A stretch of DNA of 64,000 nucleotides from Mesorhabditis belari (taxonomy: Eukaryota; Nematoda; Chromadorea; Rhabditida; Rhabditidae): the NCBI GenBank assembly GCA_958450365.1, contig CAUEEP010000727.1:2175501-2239500 (forward strand), written 5' to 3'. This document shows, in pieces, positions 42,101-53,702 of this stretch (position 1 is its first letter; the number at the start of each line of letters is the position of its first letter). The position numbers and the translations under genes were made by a program. The notes under the pieces were generated by a model. The model saw only the letters and a list, made by a program, of their open reading frames with translations, was not told the origin of the DNA and made no database searches.

Positions 42101-45100
42101 TGACGAATTTGACGATGGGCACACTGGAGATTCTCTCCGGTGTGCCCATCGTCAACTCTTCTTTAATCTAAAAAGATATATTAGGTTGATGCATAAGTCT
42201 TTTCGTTCCTTTTCGTCTGCCGTTTCAAGCCAACAAATGCACCAATTAAACTACGGTTGATTTCATTAGAAAAACCAATTATTTTTCTGCAAAATAACAT
42301 TGAAACGGGTTTAGAAATATTTAATGCCTGGATTTTCTTGAGAGTATGAAGTCGGGTAGTCAAAAAGGGCTAACTCGATGATGCGGTTTAGACACCTTAG
42401 CTAAAGAAAACCTATCTTCGTGTCAATAGATAAAAGATAGAGAAAAAAAAGTTTGATATTTCGCCAAAATTTCAGAGAAATTCATTCAGCCAATTTTTCC
42501 GTAGAGTTTTTTATAGATTTTTACGAAAAAGGCGTTTTTCACTCTCGAATTTGCTTGAAAGTGAACCGAAATTCATTTAAAAAGATGCAAATTGAACAAA
42601 AAAACACTTTTTTTATAGAGTAAACTATAGATTAATTAGTGAATTTGTTACTTTTTAACAGAAGTACGAAAAAAACGAAAAGACTTATGCATCAGCCTAA
42701 TAGTTTAAAGGAAATGAAATTGATTTTATTATTCACCCAATTTCCAGGTGGATGAGTTGAAGATGAAAATCGGCGCCAAAGAGGTGAAGACGAATCCGGA
42801 AGAGGTAAAAAGAGTTGTAGATCTGTTCTTGACTAGATTTAACCTAGATAAATATCTAATAATGTAAAAAAGTGAAAGAAAAGAAACATTTTCAGTTTGT
42901 CCCAAACAATGAAATTGCAGCGAATTTGTTATTTGACGACATTCACGATATTGATCGCATTAAGGTGGGTTTGAGATGAAAGATTGAGTTGGGATTGGGT
43001 AAAAACTGGACTTTGTACTTCCATAGAGTGTAAACGCACACTTTCTGATGCACTGAATTCTTCATTTCTCTTATGACACCAAGGCTGTCTAGATAAAAAA
43101 GAAAAAAAATTATTGTGATCAGCTACTTTTTTTTTGAGCAAAAAATACATCAAGAGGACTAGTTTGATTCGATTTTTATTAAAACTCTTTAGATCTTGAA
43201 ACTCCAGTATTCTTTCTAGCAACAAAATGATTAGTTACCAATTTTCTAGGCCAAAGCCGAGCACTTGACAGACGAGCAATTGACGGATTTGCTTCGCAAC
43301 GAGATGAAGTTCAGTCGTCAACCGAAAGATGTAGGTTTTCTTTTTTTTTTACTCCCGAAGTGCCCAAAATTTCACCCACACCGCGTTGAACATTGCAGCA
43401 TTCGCAGCAAAAATTGAAGAGGAGTGAAAAAACGGCAAAAGTTGAGCCAGTGATGATGGAAGAGAACAAACATTTTCACTACGATTTGTCTTTCGAACGG
43501 GGAGACGCCGAGAAAATACAGGTGTCTGAGAAAAGGATCGCATTAGGTAGAGGTGAACATATTTGGGGGAAAGCTTTTCGAGACTTGTCAATTCCGTCAT
43601 TTTCCTTGAGCTTTTCGAATTCCGAACAGTTCCTTGAGCTTTCCTTGAGCTTTCCGAATTCGAGTTAGTCGCTAAAGCGTTTGAGAACTACCGTAACCCG
43701 TAACTGGACTAGAGTAGTCGTACTCTAGTCTAGTTACGGTTAGTCTAGTTACGGTTAACATAACTGACTACCGATTACTGTAATCTGACTGCCGTATCTG
43801 CCTACCGTAGATCAGTTACCGTAACTCAACTACTAGACGTATGTTGGATACAGTCGTAATCAGTATGCAATTCTAGAATCGGAACCTTTAGACTAGCTCC
43901 AATCTGTTAGCCAGGCACTAAACAGGATTTATTATCGTGCTCAAAAATGGTCAATAATCGTGCTCAATAATCGTGCTCAATAATTAAACTTAAAGAGTTG
44001 GCCTTTCCTTGAAAAATTTCTACAAATATGCTCATCATGCATGCTGTTTTTGTGTTGAAATCGATATTCCTCTTTTTTCAAAATCCACAATGGCACTTCG
44101 GGGAGTTTAGGCAGAAATGCGCAATCTCAGCGAAGAGCAGTTACAGGCTGAGCTGATGAAAGAGACGCAAAAAAGGAGCAAGTTGTCTGATCCGGATCCA
44201 GAACAGGTAAATGAAAAGTGATCACTGATAAGTCAATATGTTAAGCACTTCGATTTGTAAAGGATAAACATCTTTAAATCTTTGAAAAAGCCGCCAAATT
44301 TTTCAGTTTGTCCCCCGAAAAGACATCGAGGACAACAAATATTATGATCACATTCATGACACCGGAATGATGCAGGTACTAGGTAAAAATGGGTTTTGAA
44401 GATTTGAAAATGTTTAGATGAAGCAAGACGGTCAACTACAGAAATCTCTCGAGGAGATTCTTCGGGATGAATTACGCAAGAGGCAACTTCCAGAGCCCGA
44501 TCCCGAAGAGGTAAGGGATTTAGTTTTGAAATTAATATTGTCCGTTCGAATCGAATCAATATCAATAAACAATTGATCTCAATCAAACATTTAAGTCTTA
44601 ATTCCATTTCCGATGCCAAAGCTCGCTTTCAGTTCGCCGCTCACATGGAGGTGGCCGAGAACAAGTACTTCGACGACATTCACAATATTGATGACATGAG
44701 AGTTTGTTCTAACGAAATTTCGAAAATTAGAGCAAAGAAATCAATTTGATTTCTTCTGCAATGAATAGTATTTTTGTTGATTTCTTGATGATTGATCTCA
44801 AATTTCCAGATCAAGGCCGAGCACTTGGATAAAGAGATGGAAGCTCTTCGAAAGGATGTCTCAGCCACGGCGAGTCTACTTCAAGTTTCATGGGCAAGCC
44901 CCTAGCAATGATTACTGTTCATTAAAAAAAAGGATAATCACTTGTAACTAGACTTAACTTGAACCTTTGATAGCTTGATTAACTAGCAAACTCAAAGATT
45001 CAATAAAGATTCAATAAATAATTAAGTTTATAATCGATTTGATAACCATAGTCTACTCGTAATACCTACCGTAAATACTGTAATAGTACCCCATCCCCCT

Positions 45101-46441
45101 CGTACAGTCGCGTAGTCGCAAAAGTTTTTTAGTATTTCATTTTTTGCAAAGCACCCGTACTTTCAAAAAATGCGTCTTTGGTATCAAAAAATAGCCCTGA
45201 ATTTCAGCTATTTTTTGATACCTAAGCGCGCATTGTAGTATAAACGAGTGTCGAGAAAAACTCGTTCAAAGCTAGACTACGCAACACTCCGCACCGTCAT
45301 TATGGGGGCTGGGGTACTATTACAGTATTTACGGTAGCTACAGTATTCAAATTGTTTCATACTATATTTCAAGCCTAAAACCTAAAAGTTGTGGCAATGA
45401 TTTGAATCTGGAATGACATCCAAAATTTTAGCGCGATCAAACCCCAATGGAAGAGGTTGAAGAGATGGAAAGAGCGGCGAAATCGGGCAAGGTGGGCACA
45501 GCACAACAGAGCACTAGTAACCCACGTGGACCTCATAGCACATATGAGAGACTCACTTAAGAAGCTTCTAATGTAAGATACCTAATCTAACAATACCGTA
45601 TTTTCATTAGAAGATCATCTTTATCGTACGTTTTCTAAACGGTGTACTTTGAGGGTACGCTACCGTAATCCAGCCGTTTTTTTTTAATTTAGGCTTATGG
45701 GGTGTAGCTTAAACTTAACCTTAAAGTAGCTTAAACTTAAGCTTAAAGTAGCTTAAACTTTAAAATATAAGGGCGATAAGTATCTTAAAATAAAGATTTA
45801 TCCAAAAAGAAACCTAGATTATGGTAGCTTTTTCCCACAAGGAAATAATCCAAATTGGGGAATCCTAGACAATAAGAGCGCGCCACACACGACCGGCCAA
45901 AGAGTAGCGGTGGCCTAGACGGTAGTGTCCCCGACTACAAAGCCATCTTGGTTTTTGCGATGGGTTCAAGTCCCACCACGTGCAAACTCTTTTGATAAAA
46001 AGACATACCGTTTTTTAAGGCTATTACGGTGCTTATCGGCACTAGGAAAAACTCTTAATCAACTTAAAATAGTTGCAACAAAAGTGCTTTTTTTGTTATT
46101 ATTTCTTTTATTCATACATTGTGTGAATAAGCCGACTAGATTGCAATCTGGTCCCAAAGCGCACCAAAAGCTTTGCTCAAAAGGAATAGCCTATTTCTAA
46201 TGGTTGAAATGGATTACGGTAGCTTTCCCCCCTCTTTTCTAAGGCTAAAAGAAAGCAATCCTTCTAATCGCTGAAATAGGGTATTTTCTCTTGAATATCT
46301 TTTCTTTTCCCCTCTTCTTCTCAACAATTCCCGATTTCTCTTATTATACAAAAGTTTTCTCAACAGTATAACGTATTTTTTTTAAATTTCTAGATGGATC
46401 CGTTCCTGAAGGAGAAGTTGGGAAGTGAAGTGAGGAAATGA
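39196..46441 (+). CDS. LEA-like / modular helical protein, 18 exons, all introns phase 0
   Basis: Exons 39196-39237, 39999-40079, 40236-40268, 40409-40456, 40503-40535, 40575-40622, 40891-40923, 42748-42804, 42896-42964, 43250-43330, 43399-43521, 44111-44206, 44307-44375, 44418-44510, 44633-44701, 44810-44869, 45432-45491, 46394-46441: 380 residues. Residues 15-125 are Lys/Glu/Ala-rich 11-residue-period units (DKVYHAKEAVKET, EAAHEMKGS, QQAKEAVGEK) typical of group 3 LEA proteins, which protect cells in desiccation. Residues 126-345 form about four degenerate ~50-residue units of the type FVP..EI..N..FDDIHDID followed by LxxEL and DPDPEE. Their nature is unknown; they faintly recall EF-hand-like acidic helices. 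Exon 16 must use a GC donor (ACG/GCGAGT) or end elsewhere; read through it stops in SWASP. Introns hold MITEs at 42181 and 45067. Confidence 0.8.
42111..42153 (+). repeat. 20-bp-arm hairpin in a LEA-like gene intron
   Basis: GACGATGGGCACACTGGAGA, a 3-nt loop, then TCTCCGGTGTGCCCATCGTC. The only mismatch is a U-G wobble in the + transcript. The loop is too tight for a normal pre-miRNA. Confidence 0.7.
42181..42700. mobile_element. 520-bp mariner-type MITE, copy 2
   Basis: TA-flanked, ends TTAGGTTGATGCATAAGTCT and TAGGCTGATGCATAAGTCTT inverse. More diverged than the 28553 and 62643 pair. In an intron of the LEA-like gene. Confidence 0.9.
45067..45336. mobile_element. 270-bp MITE, taccgtaaatactgtaatag family, copy C
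   Basis: Same termini and orientation as 32483-32751. In the intron between LEA-like exons 16 and 17. Confidence 0.9.
45904..45990 (+). tRNA. tRNA-like sequence with long variable arm
   Basis: A box TGGCCTAGACGG and B box GGGTTCAAGTCCC flank a possible 7-nt loop (TACAAAG) and a stem CCATC...GATGG like a Leu/Ser-type variable arm. The acceptor strand does not pair, so a tRNA pseudogene or SINE head is more likely. It lies inside the last intron of the LEA-like gene. Confidence 0.4.
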
Positions 46442-46875
46442 GGAGACAAATCTTCATAATGAGAATGAAAAATGAATAAAAACAAAACAACAATTTTCTA
46501 CCACTATTCTCCAATCGATTACCCCGATTTTCTACCGATTTTCTATCGATTTTCTACCGATTTTCTACCCATTTTTACCCCCTCAATCCATTTTCACACA
46601 AATTTCTTGTGTTACGTGTACTGTAGATATGACAATGTACAGTAAATCCTTATGTGTTGCATGAGATTGCTTTTTTTTGGCTACAATTAGACACTTTTTA
46701 TGGTGTAAATAGCTTTTTTAAGTCTTTTTTTCCCTTTGCGTGTGCATTATTTGGCGAGTACTTTAATGTTCGTATAAACGATTAGAAAAAAAGTTTTTTT
46801 TTTGTAAATGAACAGATCAAACAAACTGAACAGAGCAACGTTTTCAACTTGATAGCTTGAGCTTGATGGTCAGAG

Positions 46876-47064
46876 TTGAAATTTCAAGTCCAGAGGCCGA
46901 CTACAAGGAAATCATATGATTTCGAGGAGTTTAGGCAGAATCTCAGCGAAGAGCAGCTAAAGGCTGAGCTGATGAAAGAGACGCAAAAAAGGAGCAAGTT
47001 GTCCGATCCGGATCAAAGTCAAAGGGACAAATTTTATTTAGATAAAATGTTATGTGACACTTGA
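46876..47064 (+). pseudogene. Duplicated copy of LEA-like exon 12
   Basis: The stretch NLSEEQLKAELMKETQKRSK plus LSDPD matches exon 12 (44111-44206) almost base for base. Even the intronic GAGTTTAG acceptor is retained just before it. It runs into TGA at 47062 after QRDKFYLDKMLCDT. It lies ~430 bp past the gene's stop with no donor, so it is a stray exon copy. Confidence 0.75.
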
Positions 47065-47158
47065 AAGAAATGAGATTTACGACATTCACTTATAGTTTGT
47101 TGGTTTTAAACATTTAATTATGATTTGTTGGACTTGAACTTTTGTTGGACTAGAAATT

Positions 47159-47365
47159 TCATTAGTAGAATTGGTAGAATAATTAGTAGAACAATTGGTA
47201 GAATAATTAGTAGAATAATTGGTAGAATAATTGGTAGAATAATTGGTAGAACAATTGGTATAACAATTGGTAGAACAATTCGTAGAACAATTGCTAGAAC
47301 AATTGCTAGAATAATTGCTAGAATAATTGGTAGAACAACTGGTAGAACAATTGGTAGAATGCTCT
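47159..47365. repeat. 12-bp minisatellite
   Basis: About 17 copies of TTGGTAGAATAA with A/C and G/A variants (TTAGTAGAATAA, TTGGTAGAACAA). The open frames across it are by-products. Confidence 0.9.
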
Positions 47366-48522
47366 GTGTTGGGTTTCCTTGATGTTGATGATACAATTTG
47401 AACAGTTTAACAATTTCTCTTGATTCAACTCGTCTCAAATATGGCATTTCAGTTTGTAGAAGTTAATTTAACAATTAACAATTTACAGACAAAGTCTTGG
47501 GCAATCCTTTTCAAAACAAAAGCTCGGTCGAAAAGATTAAAGAGAAACAATGTGGAGAAATGGCGGACAAATAAGGGCAGGAGGTCCACACTTTAGTTAA
47601 CAAATAAAAAAAAGTCTGTGGGAAATGATTTAAAACAATTCTTATCTTCCGAACACAAACAACAAGTGTTATTTCAAGATACGATTCGATATTAATCCTT
47701 TGCGTTTTTACAAATCTACAAGAAATTTCTACAAGAAAACTCGAGAAATGTGTTTTATGTGAAGGGAAATCACCTTGTACCTTGTACATCATCACAATCA
47801 CTTTACTGATAAAAAAAAATCGATATAGTGCAAGAGAATTTTAAGTTTTCTTATGGTTAGTCTTATAGCAATGAATTTTGGTACAAAACATAGGCTTTAT
47901 CACCAAATTGCATACTATTCACTCTTCGTAAAAAGCTAAACGATTACGTTTCTTTTGAGTAGTTTTTTTAGAGGACTCTTGAATATCTTGAGATCATATA
48001 ACATCAAGAATTGGTAGAAGAATAAGAAAAGGGGAATAAAGAGGAGGAAATGTGATGGTGTGGAGATGCACTTGAAGATGAAAAAAGGGAAAGAAAAAGA
48101 CCTTTCTTGAGCACTCCCAAATTCTCGACGATGAAAGTGAGAAGGGACGCAATCAGTCTTTTTTTGTTCTTTTTCTATTTTTCCTTTTCACTCTTTTGCT
48201 GCATTTGTGCTTGATTGGCGAATCTGATCGGCAGATTCTTCTTCTCTTTTTCTTCGCTCCTTCCGCCCCGGCGTTCCCTTCCCCACCAACTTCGTGAATC
48301 AGAAGAGATATCTAGAATTTCTTCTTTATCTTCTTCATCTTTTCCTTTTGATTTTCTTCTAATTTCCCGTAAGTAAATTTACTTGCTCTATCGCTCTATA
48401 ATTGTTGAAAAAGCTTCAGGCTTTTCAGGACTATCGATTCTCTATTTTCTTTTGATCATCTGAAAGTGTTTCTTTAGTTATGAAAGTTAACTTTATCCGT
48501 AAATAGAACTCTACCGTAAATA
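47366..48522. other. No gene seen; polypyrimidine-rich near 48150-48370
   Basis: A CT-rich stretch (TTCTTCTTCTCTTTTTCTTC) ends in ATTTCCC/GTAAGT at 48368, which could be a non-coding first exon and donor on +. No reading frame supports it. Confidence 0.3.
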
Positions 48523-49095
48523 TTGGGTTGTCCAGTTATGAATGCGCGTTTTTACTATTTTGTAAATTTCTCAAGATATCGAACAGATGTATATGAGCGT
48601 TATATATCATTCGAAAGCTGAAGATCTCCTCTACATTTTGATATAAAAACCTTTGGAATTTGTTCAGCTTTTGGGCAAATTGACTGCACAAAGGGAGAGG
48701 TCGTTTTCGAAAAACCCATTCCAGCTTAGCTAGTCCTCAAGTTTTATGGTGTAAAATAACCGCCCAGAAAAGAAAAGAAAGGTAAAGGTGCTCTGAAATT
48801 GTTATATTTAAAAAAAAGTTGTATTGATATATCTATTGGCCAAACATCAAACGGTTAACTCAATTTGAGCGGAGCCAAAACTTGATCCAAAGGCACCCTT
48901 CCATTTTTTGGCCACCTCTTCTTCTGTGCAGTCAATTTGCCCAAAAGCTGGACAAATTCAAAAACTTTTTATATCAAAATGTAGAGGAGATCTTCAGCTT
49001 TCGAATAATACTCATATATATCTTTTTCTTGATTTCGGTATCTTGAGAAATTTACAAAATAGTAAAAAACGCGCACTCATAACTGGACAACCCAA
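48523..49095. mobile_element. MITE, ttgggttgtccag family, copy 2
   Basis: 573 bp, TA-flanked, near-identical to 9106-9676 and in the same orientation. Confidence 0.88.
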
Positions 49096-49268
49096 TAGAA
49101 CACCACCTCATTTCTATTTCGATTTCAATTACGATACTTTTTGCCACAAAACTCAAATCTCAGCAGTGCCAAATCCATTCACTCTTCGGTAATCTCCGAG
49201 TAAATCCGGCTTGTCAAAGAAGAAAGCTTTTGAGATAGCCAGGAAAAAAGGGGAAAGAAGAAAAAGAG

Positions 49269-49297
49269 AGATCAAAACGGGAAACCCGTTTTGATCT
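49269..49297. repeat. Short perfect hairpin
   Basis: GATCAAAACGGG and CCCGTTTTGATC pair around AAA. Confidence 0.6.
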
Positions 49298-49563
49298 TTT
49301 ACTACGAAAAGAAGAGACAGACAAAAACGAAATAGCTGGCACATACGGGAAAAAGTAGCTCCATTTAGCGCTTCTGAGTGAGGAAAAAACCAACAAACAC
49401 CCCTCCCTGGCCAGAAAGTCCACTTTTTAAGCAGAAAAAGTTGTTTATTTTATTCAAAAAGCTTCTCCGACTAGGTTTCTTTATAGTTTTTGCTTTAAAA
49501 ATGATAATTTTTGTTGTAAAACTTGTCCTTAAAAGCTTTTATAGTAATATAAATCCTACAAAT

Positions 49564-50183
49564 ACAGTACTAGACAATGAAATATGATATTTGAAAAACG
49601 ATCGTCACTTTCGCGCGTCTGTAACTCCCTTGTCTTTGAGTTTAAACTATTAGTGTTATACATTTTCTGAAAACTCTTTTCAAGGGCTACACAATGGTAA
49701 TATTAATATTTAGGAATACGGTAAAGACAAGGGAGTTACAGACGCGCGAAAGTGACGATTGTTTTTCAAATATGATATTTCATTGTCCAGTACTGTAGCT
49801 GAAGAAGCCTTGAATAGAATAGTAAAGGCAAGCCCAGCCAAGCCAAGCCAAGCCATTTCCCTCACTCACCCTGACTCGATCGGCGTACTGTTTCGCAGCG
49901 ATTTCCAATTTGTTCTGTTGTTGCTGTTGTTTAATCATGCTCTGAAAGCTCTTTTCAATATTTGAATATATCATATTTGAAAACGATCGTCACTTTCACG
50001 CGTCTGTAACTCCCTTGTCTTTGAGTTTAAACTATTAGTGTTATACATTTTCTGAAAGCTCTTTTCAAGGGCTACACAATGATCATACTAATATTTAGAA
50101 ATACGGTAAAGACAAGGGAGTTACAGACGCGCGAAAGTGACGATCTTTTTTCAAATATGATATTTCATTGTCCAGTAGTGTAC
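49564..50183. mobile_element. Two palindromic MITEs side by side (tacagtactggacaatgaaa family)
   Basis: 49564-49797 has ~80-bp arms (TACAGTACTAGACAATGAAA ... CGCGCGTCTGTAACTCCCTT). A second copy, left end truncated, spans about 49968-50183. The TACAGTACTGG start resembles Tc1-type termini. The ~170 bp between them contain a good - strand exon. Confidence 0.8.
49870..49941 (-). CDS. Orphan exon, Gln-rich
   Basis: 72 nt between acceptor AGCTTTCAG and donor AGG/GTGAGT. Phase 0, encoding SMIKQQQQQNKLEIAAKQ and YADRVR. The strong splice sites and clean frame suggest a real exon of a - strand gene with long introns, perhaps the one with the exon at 59810. Partners not found. Confidence 0.4.
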
Positions 50184-53100
50184 TTTTCAATTCACGACAA
50201 TAAATAATAATTTTAACTCGATTACACAAATTATAAAATCAAGATTTAAATTGAACACTAAAAAGTGTTAGAAGAAAAAAACTCGAAATTCTAAAAACAT
50301 TAAAATGTAAGAAATATGATTGTTAGAAGTTCAAGAAGTTTATAGTAACAGGTTCAACAAATTTCTTTTAACACTTTTTGCAAAGGCGAACTCTTTTACT
50401 ACAACATATACATTTATTTTTTTTGGTTTTTTGCTTTCTAACTTTTTCAATTTTCAATTTTACAAGCCACAAATGGAATCTTTGTCATTTTTCAACTCGT
50501 GATTTGATTAGCGACTTGTTCATCTTCAGCTAGTTCTCTTTGTCTGAACAAGAGTCGGAGCCGTTCTCTTTGTCAAGAACAAGAGTTGGAAAAGGTTCCT
50601 TGTGAGATGCTTCAATGTTTGCTAATATCATTACGACTAATGGATGAAGTGAAAGTCTTTTACGTAGTGGATAGAGAATTGATATTGATAATAAATTGGA
50701 TAAAGGTGAAAAGCTCATTTTCACTGATCTAGTTCAATAGGACGGGAAAAGAAAAAAAAAGAGCTTTTTCCACCTCTACCTCTTTGTAAGAGAGTCATTT
50801 TTCGGAAAAGTCAAGAATTGAGGAGAAAAGGAGGAGGAGAAAGAAGGACTTCCTCGAAAATTTGAGTTATAGAAAGAGTTGGGGGTGGTGCACCCTTCCA
50901 GTCTCGACCAGCTCCGAGAGTCACTTCACACCTCCGCCCTCCTCCCCTTCCCCCCGTCCACTTGAGTGCCGATGAAGTCCATATTTTCTTCTCATATATT
51001 TTCTTCTTTTCTCTTCTCCTTTTTCAAGCTATCCTTTGCCATTTCACCCATCTCACTTGTATTTTCTTTGTTCCCTTTTGAGGACCATTGGGTGTCACTT
51101 TCCATCCTTTTCTTTGGGTAATTCTCATCATCTTCTTTGACTAATAATTTCTATTTCTGTCATTTTTGACTCTAATGGACTTGTCCAAGACTTTTTCAAT
51201 TCCAGAAATTTGAAGTTGAACAAAGATTCGAGACAAAGATTCGAGACAAAGGTTCTTCAACAACTTTTATTCCTGAGTTCATTTTTCTAAAGAATTACCA
51301 TCCTAGCAAATACCTTTGTACAGTATCTCATTGATATAATTTTAAGAATTTTAAAGTTGCTATCAATTGCTCAATTTCTATTGTTTTAGTTTCTTAAACT
51401 TTTAAATTTTTAAAGCTTGCCTTTTGTCGAATTCTTTAAGACAATTCCTATAAATTATCTTGTTAGATGTCAGGGATGTTCCTGAATTCCAGTACAAGCC
51501 ACCTGGTTTATCCAGTACAAGCCACCTGGCTTATCCAGTACAAGCCACCTGGCTTATCTTATAGCTTTATAGCTATAAGATAATCCAGGTGAATCCAGCT
51601 AGCTTAGAACTTTTCGTTTAGATAAGTCTAGATAGGTTTAAAGATAAGAGTTAGATAAGTTTAGACCTTTGCACATTGATTTGACTTTCCCGTCTCAAGT
51701 TACAAATCAAATGGCCTCGTTGAGAGTTTTCAATCTCAAAAAAGACTCGGTGAGCGGGTCAGTTTATTTTTAGGGATTAGTTAGGGAAAAGGGGAAATGG
51801 AGAAATGGAGAAATGGCCCAAAAAGTGAGTCACCGGACAATTGGTTTCCCCCCACTTGAATCAAATCGATCGTGGTTGAGATTGAGATTGGGATTGGGGG
51901 GTGCTGATGTGAGTCACATGTGTCAATCAGTCCCGCAATCACTCACTTCTTTGGCAAGTCTGTTTACCCACTTCCATTAGATGGCTCAATTTTGTTTTCT
52001 AAAACCTACTGTAACCAAGTTTCCAGTTTACATTGAATCAGGCAAATTTTGGCTATCATTCGATGAGGAATCAAGAAATTGCCACTTTGCGCTACCATAA
52101 CTTTTCTCAAAGCCAATATTTTTCAAATCTCATTTCAGATTCAGAATCTACACGTAATTTTGTTAAATACTACTTTATTTTTGTCTTATTTTTATTTTAT
52201 TTTTATCTTTTTCTAAAGCCATTTTTGTTTCTAAATTTTTAAATAAATTATTTGAATAAAAAAGATAAAATTTGCTATTATTAGGCTTAGAATTTTGTGT
52301 AGATTCTGAATTGAAAATCAGATTTGAAAAATATTGGCTATGGGAAAAGTTATGACAGTTCAAAACTAGATAACTTTAGGTCAAAAGAACTGTCATAACT
52401 TTTCTCATAGCCAATATTTTTCTGGGTTTTCGGAGCCTCACAAGGCTCAGTCAGTTAATGATGCCAAAATTGCCAATCGGATGAGAACTAGCTGATTACG
52501 GTAGTTTTCTAGTTTAGATGTTTTTTTAGAAAACTGTTTAGTATGTCTTTTGGATAGACATTCTAGTTATGTGTCAATCCAGGGCCCGATGATGATGGTT
52601 CTTGGGTCGGGAAACCTCCTGTTTACCCTCTCGCATTTGAGGTGCCAATCCACGACACCTTTCACCTCTTTTCCCTCTGTTCACTTGTTGACAAACAGCC
52701 AAATTCTTTTCTTTTCCTTTCTCAAGGTCCGTCGACCTTTTTCTTCGTTTGTACTCATGGCTTTTTTTTCCTCAGCTGACTCTCTATTATCTTTGCAAGA
52801 ACGATTGTTCTTTCATTGTTTTCCGGAAAGAACTGATTGATTTGCTTGGCCTAAATATTGCCTTTGAGGTTTCCGATAAGTTCATTACAAATATACCAAA
52901 GAGTTTTTTAGAAATAGAAAGTAGCTAAGATGAAATGATTTGATGTTTTAATGAAATGATTTGATGGCTCACTTGTTGCTGGGTTGTTGATTACAACGCT
53001 GAGTTTTCAAGAAACACTGGTAAATTTATTGGCTTGAGTCTTATGCCTTGTCTTTGAGGTTTCCGATTGGAACACAAGATTGGAAACAACAATTGATTGA

Positions 53101-53554
53101 CTTGAGTCAAATGACTTGAACTTAGCTCTTTTCATTTTTTGATTACAACTGTGCTGAGTTTTCAAGTAACGATTAAAGATGGGCGTACAGTCGCGTAGTC
53201 GTTAATTGGTGTTAATTGTTAATTGATAACCGTTAATTGGTGAAGATTTAAAGATAAACTAAGTTATTATAATCATTCGATAGCGCTGAATCTTCTCTTG
53301 AAAACTAGTACAAAGTTATCGAGAACTTTCTGCGAAACAAAAATAAGAAATAAACAAAAGTGCTTAAAAACGAGTTGACACGAAAAATGATCGTCAATTG
53401 ATGAGTCGTATCGTCGTGAATATGTTAAATTGTCAATTTTCTAAAGTCTTTAATAATATAAAATAATTTTCTAATGACTCTAATGATCTCTTTCAAATTT
53501 TCTAATGGCTCATTTGACTCTTTTGACCTAAAGTTATCTAGTTTCTGGTAATCT
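50184..53554. other. Gene-poor stretch; 25-bp triplication and a dispersed palindrome
   Basis: Contains three tandem copies of TCCAGTACAAGCCACCTGG(CTTA) at 51490-51560. Around 52080-52430, inverted copies of TAACTTTTCTCAAAGCCAAT and TTCAGATTCAGAATCTACAC form a ~300-bp palindrome with an extra direct copy. A candidate - strand exon at about 51965-52010 is too weak to call. Confidence 0.45.
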
Positions 53555-53702
53555 GGTAAAGCATGGTAAAGCCTTTATCTGGTAAAGCCTTTATCTGGTA
53601 AAGCCTTTATCTGGTAAAGCCTTTATCTGGTAAAGCCTTTATCTGGTAAAGCCTTTATCTGGTAAAGCCTTTATCTGGTAAAGCCTTTATCTGGTAAAGC
53701 AA
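53555..53702. repeat. 16-bp minisatellite
   Basis: About nine copies of TCTGGTAAAGCCTTTA, nearly perfect. Confidence 0.9.

Noticed and set aside
47118..47447. IGRIIGRIIGRT / LPIVLPIIL repeat proteins
   Set aside because: 12-bp minisatellite open on both strands; no acceptor or donor in support.
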